DNA from: Lysobacterales bacterium
GTDB taxonomy: Bacteria > Pseudomonadota > Gammaproteobacteria > Xanthomonadales > SZUA-36
Length of the DNA: 11,258 bases
Assembly (NCBI GenBank): GCA_029287515.1
Contig: JARFQZ010000050.1
Location: 1-11,258 of the forward strand
Reading direction: 5' to 3'
Shown here: in pieces, positions 5,207 through 11,258 of the stretch
How positions within the stretch are numbered: position 1 is the stretch's first letter
How the letters are laid out: each line of letters begins with the position of its first letter
The notes under the pieces: generated by a model
The model's input: only the letters and a program-made list of their open reading frames with translations
Database searches by the model: none
Told to the model about the DNA's origin: nothing
Position numbers and translations under genes: made by a program

Positions 5207-6628
5207 ATGACCTACAACGATAAAGTGGTGCGGCAGTTTGTCGTCATGACTGTGATCTGGGGCATAGTGGGCATGCTGGTTGGTGTAATCATCGCCGCCC
5301 AGCTATGGTTGCCTGCGTTGAATTTCGATTTGCCCTGGCTGACATACAGCAGGCTTCGCCCGCTGCACACCAATGCGGTAATCTTCGCCTTTGGCGGGTC
5401 CGCCCTGATCGGAACCTCGTTTTACGTGGTACAACGAACCTGTCATGTCCGGTTGTTCGCCGGGGGCCTGGCGTCCTTCGTGTTCTGGGGCTGGCAGCTG
5501 GTGATTCTCGCTGCAGCCATCTCATTGCCTATGGGCTGGACGCAAGGCAAAGAATACGCTGAACTCGAATGGCCCATCGACATCCTGATCACAGTCGTGT
5601 GGGTTGCCTACGCCATCGTTTTCTTCGGAACGGTCATCAAGCGCAGGGTCAGTCATATTTACGTCGCAAACTGGTTCTATGCAGCGTTCATCATCACCAT
5701 CGCGCTTTTGCATATCGTCAACAACCTGTCCCTGCCGATTACCATGACCAAGTCTTACCCGGTCTATACCGGCGCAGTCGACGCCATGGTGCAGTGGTGG
5801 TACGGGCATAACGCCGTCGGGTTTTTCCTGACCGCGGGCTTCCTGGCGATGATGTATTATTTCGTTCCGAAGCAGGCGGAGGGGCCGGTTTATTCCTATC
5901 GCCTGTCAATCGTTCACTTCTGGGCGCTGATCTCCATTTACATGTGGGCGGGACCGCATCACCTGCATTACACGGCGCTGCCGGACTGGGTTCAGTCCCT
6001 CGGCATGGTTTTCTCACTCATTCTGCTCGCACCCAGCTGGGGCGGCATGATTAACGGCGTCATGACGCTTTCCGGCCACTGGCATAAGCTGCGAACCGAC
6101 CCGGTTCTGAAATTCATGATCGTCGCGTTGAGTTTCTACGGCATGTCGACCTTCGAAGGGCCGATGATGTCGATCAAGACAGTCAATGCGCTCAGCCATT
6201 ACACCGACTGGACCATCGGACATGTCCACTCCGGCGCGCTGGGTTGGGTGGCGATGATGACCATCGGCTCCCTCTACAGCCTGACCCCGCGCCTGATGGG
6301 GCAGAAGGTCATGTACAGCGTCAAGGCGGTGGATGCACACTTCTGGATCGCCACCATCGGTATCGTGCTTTACATCGCTTCCATGTGGATAGCAGGTGTC
6401 ATGCAGGGATTGATGTGGCGGGCCTTCAATGATGACGGCACCTTGACCTATACCTTCATTGAAACCATTGCCGCAACCAAGCCTTATTACGTGATACGCC
6501 TGCTGGGCGGCACGCTGTTCCTGGCGGGTATGTTCATCATGGCCTGGAATACCTTCAAGACACTGGCGCAATCGAAGGCACCTGAATTCAAAGCTGCAGA
6601 ACCTGCAATCTGGGGAGAGCACGCATGA
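5207..6628 (+). CDS. ccoN: cbb3-type cytochrome c oxidase subunit I (catalytic)
   Basis: A 473-residue, multi-span (about 12 TM) catalytic subunit that reduces O2 to water at a haem b3-CuB centre with high O2 affinity. Key residues align with Pseudomonas stutzeri CcoN at a constant offset of 6: H54 (LRPLHTNA) and H341 for low-spin haem b, H339 for haem b3, H201 (WWYGHNAVG), H251 and H252 (AGPHHLHY) for CuB. Y245 is the cross-linked Tyr and E317 (TFEGPMM) the conserved Glu. So the active site looks intact. The start ATG follows GGAAA (5196-5200) by 6 nt. The stop overlaps the ccoO start as ATGA. The leader is only 41 nt after the HiPIP terminator, and I see no convincing FNR box in it. Confidence 0.98.
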   Translation: MTYNDKVVRQFVVMTVIWGIVGMLVGVIIAAQLWLPALNFDLPWLTYSRLRPLHTNAVIFAFGGSALIGTSFYVVQRTCHVRLFAGGLASFVFWGWQLVILAAAISLPMGWTQGKEYAELEWPIDILITVVWVAYAIVFFGTVIKRRVSHIYVANWFYAAFIITIALLHIVNNLSLPITMTKSYPVYTGAVDAMVQWWYGHNAVGFFLTAGFLAMMYYFVPKQAEGPVYSYRLSIVHFWALISIYMWAGPHHLHYTALPDWVQSLGMVFSLILLAPSWGGMINGVMTLSGHWHKLRTDPVLKFMIVALSFYGMSTFEGPMMSIKTVNALSHYTDWTIGHVHSGALGWVAMMTIGSLYSLTPRLMGQKVMYSVKAVDAHFWIATIGIVLYIASMWIAGVMQGLMWRAFNDDGTLTYTFIETIAATKPYYVIRLLGGTLFLAGMFIMAWNTFKTLAQSKAPEFKAAEPAIWGEHA

Positions 6629-7236
6629 GCAAGGGACACAAGAGACTCGAAAAAAACATCATCCTGATGTCGGTATTTATCGTCATCGCCGTCAGTCTTG
6701 GCGGCCTGGTCGAGATTCTGCCACTGATCTTCCAGGACCAGGTGCGGACTCCTTCGGAGGGTGTCAAACCGTACCCGCCGCTCCAGCTTGCCGGGCGTGA
6801 CATCTACGTGCGGGAAGGCTGTTACAACTGTCACTCGCAGATGGTGCGGCCGTTTCGCAGCGAAACGGAACGCTACGGGCCATTCTCCGTGGCAGGAGAA
6901 TCGGTATACGACCGGCCGTTCCAGTGGGGATCCAAGCGGACGGGGCCCGACCTGGCGCGCGTGGGCGGACGCTACAGTGACGACTGGCACCTGATACACC
7001 TGATCAACCCGCGGGACGTGGTTCCCGAATCCAACATGCCGGGTTACCCATGGCTGCTGGAAGCCACGGTTGACGGGGAATTGATTCAGCACAAGCTGAG
7101 TTCCCTGCAGACACTGGGCGACCCGTACACCGACGAAGAAGTCGCGGGAGCAGCGGATGCCGTGGCCGGCAAGACCGAGATGGAGGCGCTGATTGCTTAC
7201 CTCCAGGGTCTCGGACTGACGCGCAGCGGGCGCTGA
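6625..7236 (+). CDS. ccoO: cbb3-type cytochrome c oxidase subunit II (mono-haem cytochrome c)
   Basis: A 203-residue membrane-anchored cytochrome c that passes electrons to CcoN. One N-terminal TM (about residues 12-35) anchors a periplasmic domain with the haem motif CYNCH (C66, C69, H70) and the distal Met likely M138 in the PESNMPGYPWL segment, both typical of CcoO. The QMVRPFRSE stretch after the haem site and the GGRYSDDWH region are family hallmarks. The 4-nt ATGA overlap with ccoN implies coupled translation and stoichiometric production of the core subunits. The C-terminus ends in the usual helix (MEALIAYLQGLG). Confidence 0.97.
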   Translation: MSKGHKRLEKNIILMSVFIVIAVSLGGLVEILPLIFQDQVRTPSEGVKPYPPLQLAGRDIYVREGCYNCHSQMVRPFRSETERYGPFSVAGESVYDRPFQWGSKRTGPDLARVGGRYSDDWHLIHLINPRDVVPESNMPGYPWLLEATVDGELIQHKLSSLQTLGDPYTDEEVAGAADAVAGKTEMEALIAYLQGLGLTRSGR

Positions 7237-7252
7237 GCGGGACGGTATTCGA

Positions 7253-7450
7253 ATGTTGGAATTTTTTGATTCAAACCTGATCAGGGGAGTGGTGCTGATC
7301 CTGATGATCCTCGCCTTCACCGGCATCTGGGCCTGGGCCTGGAGCAGGAACCGGAAAGAGGTTTTTCATCAGGCAAGCATGCTGCCACTCGAAGAAGACG
7401 ATGGCCAGGTGCCACAAAACGACAGCAAGAAAGAAAGTACCAAGGAGTAA
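7253..7450 (+). CDS. ccoQ: cbb3-type cytochrome c oxidase subunit CcoQ/FixQ
   Basis: A 65-residue single-TM protein (about residues 10-30, rich in Leu, Ile, Trp) with a short periplasmic N-terminus and a charged cytoplasmic tail. Length, topology and position between ccoO and ccoP identify it as CcoQ, which stabilises the oxidase and helps CcoP association. It starts 16 nt after the ccoO stop and ends 3 nt before ccoP. The sequence after the TM (WSRNRKEVFHQASMLPLEED) resembles the conserved cytoplasmic motif of the family. Confidence 0.88.
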   Translation: MLEFFDSNLIRGVVLILMILAFTGIWAWAWSRNRKEVFHQASMLPLEEDDGQVPQNDSKKESTKE

Positions 7451-7453
7451 TCC

Positions 7454-8341
7454 ATGCTGAATTCATTCTGGAACTGGTTCGTAATTATTATCTCCGTCGG
7501 CAGCATCCTGGCCTGCTGGTGGTTATTACACTGGACCAAGGGCGTCTCAGACCGCTCGGACGACGACGATGGATCGACAGGCCACGTTTGGGATGAGGAT
7601 TTGAGAGAGTTGAATACGCCGCTTCCCAGGTGGTGGCTGCACCTGTTCAACATCACCATAGTTTTTGCGCTGGTCTACCTGGCCCTGTTTCCGGGACTCG
7701 GTAATTTCGCCGGCATCAAAAGCTGGACACAGGTCGATCAGTACAACGCCGAGGTGGCTGCCGCAGAACAGGTCCAGGAACAGATTTTCGCGCGATTCGC
7801 GGACATGGACGGCAATGCCCTGATGGCCGACGCAGAGGCCATGGAAACAGCCGGGCGCCTGTTTGGAAATAACTGCGCCATGTGTCACGGTTCAGATGGC
7901 AGGGGCGCCAAGGGCTTTCCGAACCTCGCCGACAATGACTGGCAGTGGGGTGGCTCCCATGAAGACATTCTGACCACTCTCAATGCGGGCCGCATGGCTG
8001 TCATGCCGCCGCATGACGCCATTCTCGGGGAAGATGGAATCCGGGAAATGGTCGCTTACGTGCAGCAACTTTCCGGACAGAAAGCCGATGCCGAACTGGC
8101 CGCAGCCGGTAAATCACGGTTCATGGTTTGCGCTGCTTGCCACGGTGCGGAAGGAAAGGGCAATCAACTGCTGGGGGCCCCCAACCTGACCGACGATATC
8201 TGGCTTTATGGCGGAAACCCGGGCGACATCGAGTACACCTTGCTCAACGGCCGCAACGGGGTTATGCCTGCATTCAATCAACTGAGCGAGATGCACCGGA
8301 AGCTGCTCGCTGCCTATGTGAAAAGTCTCTCGGGCTCCTGA
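7454..8341 (+). CDS. ccoP: cbb3-type cytochrome c oxidase subunit III (di-haem cytochrome c)
   Basis: A 295-residue subunit that accepts electrons from periplasmic carriers and passes them to CcoO. Two TM segments (about 7-26 and 62-81) flank a cytoplasmic loop containing the HVWDEDLRELNTPLPRWW segment, a CcoP hallmark. The periplasmic part has two class I cytochrome c domains: CAMCH (C141, C144, H145) with distal M184 (VMPPH), and CAACH (C226, C229, H230) with distal M271 (GVMPAF). A strong AAGGAG (7442-7447) lies 6 nt before the ATG, stronger than at the other subunit genes. A soluble donor such as a cytochrome c or the HiPIP encoded upstream would dock on this subunit; which one is used cannot be read from sequence. 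Confidence 0.97.
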   Translation: MLNSFWNWFVIIISVGSILACWWLLHWTKGVSDRSDDDDGSTGHVWDEDLRELNTPLPRWWLHLFNITIVFALVYLALFPGLGNFAGIKSWTQVDQYNAEVAAAEQVQEQIFARFADMDGNALMADAEAMETAGRLFGNNCAMCHGSDGRGAKGFPNLADNDWQWGGSHEDILTTLNAGRMAVMPPHDAILGEDGIREMVAYVQQLSGQKADAELAAAGKSRFMVCAACHGAEGKGNQLLGAPNLTDDIWLYGGNPGDIEYTLLNGRNGVMPAFNQLSEMHRKLLAAYVKSLSGS

Positions 8342-8359
8342 CGGAGCTCCCGCGACGGG
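8331..8359 (+). repeat. Inverted repeats at the ccoP stop
   Basis: CGGGCTCC (8331-8338) and GGAGCTCCCG (8343-8352) can pair around the ccoP stop codon with a 2-nt bulge, and CCCG-CGA-CGGG (8349-8359) forms an alternative small hairpin. There is no T run, so this is not a typical terminator. It could mark an mRNA processing or stability element between the oxidase subunits and the assembly genes. Confidence 0.3.
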
Positions 8360-8377
8360 TATTCGGGAGAAACATGC

Positions 8378-8740
8378 ATGAATGAGCCTTCCCGGACCGT
8401 ACCCGGCCGTTGGAGCAGAAACAAGCGAGACATAGGCATTGCCCTTTGGGTAGCCTTTCTGTCCGCCTGTGCGGGCACCTTTGTGATTTTCGCTGTGCTT
8501 GATCCTGACGCCCTCAACGACGCCTGGGTGCTGCCCTGGGAAATGGGCCGTCGCCTGGCGTACAGCCTTGGTTTTGCGTTCCTGTACGTGGTGAGCCTGA
8601 TCGCATGTGGGCTGACCATTTTCATGATCCGGACCGGGCCGAAAAGCGGCCATGCCAGCGGCAAGGGAAGAAGGCCGCCGCCTGAAATCCGCCTGCCGGA
8701 AGAAGACAACCCCGACCTCGATATCGGAGATATCAAGTGA
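8378..8740 (+). CDS. Unrecognised two-TM membrane protein in the cco operon
   Basis: A 120-residue protein I do not recognise. It has a basic N-terminus (about 1-18), two hydrophobic spans (about 19-41 and 60-85) joined by a short loop rich in Asp and Trp (VLDPDALNDAWVLPWEMGRR), and a charged tail with a basic, Pro-containing part then an acidic end. Both ends are probably cytoplasmic by the positive-inside rule. GGAGA at 8366-8370 is 7 nt before the ATG at 8378; two other ATGs nearby are less suitable (8374 stops after three codons). The stop overlaps the ccoG GTG start by 4 nt. Lying between ccoP and ccoG suggests a role in cbb3 oxidase assembly, stability or copper handling, but no metal-binding motif is visible. 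It is not CcoQ, CcoS or CcoH. Confidence 0.75.
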   Translation: MNEPSRTVPGRWSRNKRDIGIALWVAFLSACAGTFVIFAVLDPDALNDAWVLPWEMGRRLAYSLGFAFLYVVSLIACGLTIFMIRTGPKSGHASGKGRRPPPEIRLPEEDNPDLDIGDIK

Positions 8741-10137
8741 AACAGGATTCCGCCCCGGGACAGCCGGGTGCAGGGGAGTCCCTGTATCGAAAAGAACCCA
8801 AGATTTACGCCCGGCAGGTAACGGGCAAGTTTGCGCGTTTGCGCGTGATCGCGGTGTGGGTCCTGCTCGGTCTTTACTACCTGTTGCCCTGGCTGAATAT
8901 CAATGGAAAACAGTCGGTGCTGTTCGATTTGCCGGCGCGCAAGTTCTACATATTCGGACTGACTTTCTGGCCCCAGGACTTCGTTTACCTGGCCCTGCTA
9001 ATGATCACGGCCGGTCTTTCGCTGTTCTTCTTTACTGCCCTGGCGGGTCGATTGTGGTGCGGTTTTGCCTGCCCGCAGACCGTGTGGACGGAGACGTTCA
9101 TGTGGATCGAAAACTGGGTGGAAGGCGATCGCGCCAAGCGGATGAAACTGGACAAGGCGCCGTGGAACGCTAACAAGATCATTCGCAAATCGACCAAACA
9201 GGCCCTGTGGATACTGTTCGCCGCGTGGACCGGTTTCACCTTTGTTGGATTCTTCTCACCCATCAGGGAACTGGGTGTGAACATCGCAAACCTGTCGCTG
9301 GGCCCGTGGGAAACCTTCTGGATCATATTCTACAGTTTCGCGACCTACGGAAATGCCGGCTTCCTGCGGGAACAGGTCTGCAAGTACATGTGCCCTTACG
9401 CCCGTTTCCAGAGCGCGATGTTCGACAAGGACACGCTGATTATCTCCTATGACGAGGAACGTGGTGAACCCCGGGGCGGGCGGCGCAAAAAGGACGTTCC
9501 TTCCGATAAAGGTCTGGGTGACTGCATCAACTGCACGTTGTGCGTACAGGTGTGCCCCACCGGTATCGATATCCGCAATGGCCTGCAGTACGAATGCATA
9601 GCCTGTGCCGCATGCATCGACGTATGCGACCAGGTGATGGACAAGATGGAATATCCCAGGGGGTTGATCAAGTACACAACCGAGCACGCGCTGAAGCACA
9701 AGCAAGGCCACGTCATTCGCCCGCGCATTATCGTGTACGGATTGTTACTGCTGGTTATTCTAAGCGGAACCTTGTGGTCGATGACTCACCGGGTGCCGTT
9801 ACGTGCTGACCTGATCAGGGACCGAAACGCGCTGTACCGTGAGTTGCCGGGAGACCTGATAGAAAACGTCTATACGTTGAAAATCACCAACATGGACAGT
9901 TCGCCGCACCAGTATGAGATGACGGTTCTGAACAACGATGCAGTTGAAATTGACCTGGACAAGCCGCTTTCCCTGAAAGCAGAGGAGGTGCTGGGTGTTT
10001 CGGTCAGGCTGCGGATCCCCCGAACGGCTGGTAAAGGCGTGCAGGCGCTGGACATTCAGTTCCAGTCGCTGGATGATCCATCAATCAAGATTCAAACGAG
10101 CGCCAAGGCGCTGATGCCGATGGACTTTGGGAACTGA
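8737..10137 (+). CDS. ccoG: cbb3 oxidase accessory protein CcoG/FixG (membrane ferredoxin)
   Basis: A 466-residue membrane protein with about five TM spans (roughly 37-55, 82-103, 157-176, 192-207, 330-348). A polyferredoxin region carries two [4Fe-4S] motifs, C263/C266/C269/C273 (CINCTLCVQVCP) and C287/C290/C293/C297 (CIACAACIDVCD), and the C-terminal part (about 360-466) is the periplasmic Ig-like FixG domain. Extra cysteine motifs in the membrane part, GRLWCGFACPQTVW (C108, C112) and CKYMCPYARFQ (C215, C219), are family-typical. CcoG has been described as a Cu(II)-to-Cu(I) reductase supplying copper for CuB assembly with CcoI. The GTG start overlaps the preceding stop; CGGAGA at 8725-8730 is the ribosome site. 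Confidence 0.96.
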   Translation: MKQDSAPGQPGAGESLYRKEPKIYARQVTGKFARLRVIAVWVLLGLYYLLPWLNINGKQSVLFDLPARKFYIFGLTFWPQDFVYLALLMITAGLSLFFFTALAGRLWCGFACPQTVWTETFMWIENWVEGDRAKRMKLDKAPWNANKIIRKSTKQALWILFAAWTGFTFVGFFSPIRELGVNIANLSLGPWETFWIIFYSFATYGNAGFLREQVCKYMCPYARFQSAMFDKDTLIISYDEERGEPRGGRRKKDVPSDKGLGDCINCTLCVQVCPTGIDIRNGLQYECIACAACIDVCDQVMDKMEYPRGLIKYTTEHALKHKQGHVIRPRIIVYGLLLLVILSGTLWSMTHRVPLRADLIRDRNALYRELPGDLIENVYTLKITNMDSSPHQYEMTVLNNDAVEIDLDKPLSLKAEEVLGVSVRLRIPRTAGKGVQALDIQFQSLDDPSIKIQTSAKALMPMDFGN

Positions 10138-10139
10138 AC

Positions 10140-10385
10140 ATGAATGACACACAACACCGCCCCTGGTACCGCGAACCCTGGCCCTGGGTCGCCATCGCCA
10201 TTCCCCTGGCAGCGGTCATCATGGGCATGACCACGCTCTACCTGGCGATTTCCAACCCGGATTACCTGGTTGTAGACGACCAGAAATACGATGAACTCAA
10301 GTCTGAATTACGAGCCCAGGCCCCACCTGATACCGGGCAAACCGACCAGGAAGCCCCCCTGGATCAGGATGATGGAGCACACTGA
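10140..10385 (+). CDS. ccoH: Short CcoH/FixH-family protein
   Basis: An 81-residue single-TM protein located between ccoG and ccoI, the usual place of ccoH. The N-terminal part (PWYREPWPWVAIAIP), the TM at about 16-36 and the following SNPDYLVVDDQKYDEL match the conserved start of FixH proteins, which help cbb3 assembly. Typical CcoH proteins run to about 150-180 residues with a periplasmic domain. Here that domain is absent and replaced by a short Pro/Gln/Asp-rich acidic tail ending in DGAH. It begins 2 nt after the ccoG stop, and its end overlaps the ccoI start. No frameshift is evident that would restore a longer product, because the next gene follows directly. Confidence 0.75.
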   Translation: MNDTQHRPWYREPWPWVAIAIPLAAVIMGMTTLYLAISNPDYLVVDDQKYDELKSELRAQAPPDTGQTDQEAPLDQDDGAH

Positions 10386-11216
10386 AGACGCCTGTTTCCA
10401 CTGCGGCGAACCCATCCCTGAAGGCGTTTCACTGTCCGTGCTCCGCGACGGGCTTGAACGTCCGGTTTGTTGCATTGGATGCCGGGCCGTTGCCGAGCTG
10501 ATCTTCAGCTCCGGGTTGGGCCGTTACTACCAGTTCCGCCAGGACCTGGGCCGCAAAGCCGAGGAAGACATTCAAAGCGACGTCGAAGCCTGGCGCGGTT
10601 GTGATGAACGTGAAAGTTTGTGGGGCGCCGAACTGCCGGAAGGCCGGCGAGACCTCTTACTGCAAACCGAAGGCATTCGTTGCGCCGCCTGTGCCTGGCT
10701 GATCCGCAGCCACGTCGAGAACAAGCCCGGTGTGGATTCTGTGCAGGTGGACACGGCCACCGGCTATACCCGCATCATCTGGAAGCCCGAAAATAACCGG
10801 CTGAGCAACCTGGCCCGGGCGCTTATGGAACTGGGCTACAAGCCCCATCTTCCGCTGGCGAGCGCCGAAGAGCAGGGGCGCCAGCAAGAACGCAGAGATT
10901 CAATGAAGCGGTTGGGCGTCGCCGGCCTGGGGATGATGCAGGTGATGATGTACGCGGTGGGCCTTTATGCCGGTGATGCGTTCGGTATCGACGTCGCCGA
11001 ACGCAGTTTCCTGGAGTGGGTCAGTCTGCTGGTTACCTTGCCTGTCCTGATGTATTCAGGGCGCGTCTTTTTCGAGGGCGCTGTCCGCAGCCTGAAAGCC
11101 GGCAGCCCTGGTATGGACGTGCCCGTGGCCCTGGCCATCAGCCTGGCTTTTCTCGCCAGCTGTTACAACTTTTTCGCCGGCGCGGGTGAAGTGTGGTTCG
11201 ACTCGGTAGTGATGTT
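10372..11216 (+). CDS. ccoI: Copper-translocating P-type ATPase CcoI/FixI, 5' part (truncated)
   Basis: About 281 codons of the N-terminal third of a heavy-metal P1B ATPase that delivers copper for the cbb3 CuB centre. The N-terminus has a CFHCGEP motif (C8, C11) and a VCCIGCRAV motif, both typical of CcoI-type pumps, followed by a heavy-metal-associated domain with GIRCAACAWLI (C104, C107). The first TM helices start near residue 180. The last genuine codons read FDSVVM, which in this family precedes the next TM helix. The phosphorylation DKTGT and CPC motifs would lie beyond the end. The start is the ATG at 10372 (an ATG at 10369 is also in frame), overlapping ccoH by 14 nt. From 11217 the sequence is adapter, though it stays open in this frame to the window end, so a translation there is artificial. 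Confidence 0.93.
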
Positions 11217-11258
11217 CTGTCTCTTATACACATCTGACGCTGCCGACGATCCAACTCT
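11217..11258 (+). other. Illumina Nextera adapter left on the contig end (artefact)
   Basis: CTGTCTCTTATACACATCT (11217-11235) is the Tn5 mosaic end used in Nextera libraries. It is followed directly by GACGCTGCCGACGA (11236-11249), which completes the reverse complement of the Nextera Read 1 adapter. The last nine bases (TCCAACTCT) sit where the i5 index would be. This is not organism DNA. Confidence 0.97.

Noticed and set aside
5187..5207. FNR box or reverse-strand FixJ core (GTAGTT) in the ccoN leader
   Set aside because: Only a 6-base match to the FixJ-like element and no second FNR half site; too weak to claim.
6487..7326. 279-codon open frame on the minus strand across ccoN/ccoO
   Set aside because: It lies antisense to two unmistakable oxidase genes and has no recognisable domain; a shadow of GC-rich codon use.
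8652..9173. 173-codon plus-strand frame overlapping the two-TM gene and ccoG
   Set aside because: Out of frame with ccoG, which is certain, and its translation is Arg/Gly-rich without domains.
11217..11235. Tn5 mosaic end, possible real transposon insertion in ccoI
   Set aside because: The next 14 bases exactly complete the Nextera Read 1 adapter and the window ends nine bases later, so it is a library artefact.

Overview
The window looks like one end of a draft or metagenome contig from a gammaproteobacterium with roughly 57% GC by eye. The placement rests on the sdhE-ygfX pair, which is typical of gammaproteobacteria, together with a Tat-exported HiPIP and a ccoNOQP-ccoGHI cluster. I cannot name a genus. 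All recognised genes are on the + strand. Genuine sequence ends at about 11216. The last 42 bases are Illumina Nextera adapter plus a probable index fragment.

Region 1 (1-4221) is a tightly packed run: 3' part of sdhA, sdhB, sdhE (flavinylation factor for SdhA), a ygfX/cptA-like membrane protein, a FixL-type haem-PAS histidine kinase and a FixJ-type response regulator. Gaps are 1, 13 and 7 nt, with overlaps of 14 and 4 nt, so an oxygen-sensing two-component system appears to be transcribed with succinate dehydrogenase. A weak terminator-like hairpin follows fixJ.

Region 2 (4222-4724) starts with an A/T tract and a FixJ-box-like motif. It then encodes a stand-alone receiver-domain protein that lacks the phospho-acceptor Asp and carries a cluster of cysteines. 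By gene order and features it resembles Caulobacter FixT, a receiver reported to bind an Fe-S cluster and inhibit FixL. This FixL-FixJ-(FixJ box)-FixT-like unit, outside the alphaproteobacteria and attached to the sdh operon, is the most interesting item here.

Region 3 (4725-5165) encodes a high-potential iron-sulfur protein. A candidate FNR/ANR/FixK-type site lies at about -41.5 from a good -10 box upstream of it, and a clear intrinsic terminator follows it.

Region 4 (5166-11216) is the cbb3 oxidase locus: ccoN, ccoO, ccoQ, ccoP, an unnamed two-TM protein, ccoG, a short ccoH and the 5' part of ccoI (copper P-type ATPase). Together the genes suggest a respiratory module: succinate oxidation, low-O2 sensing, a periplasmic electron carrier, and a high-affinity terminal oxidase with its assembly factors.
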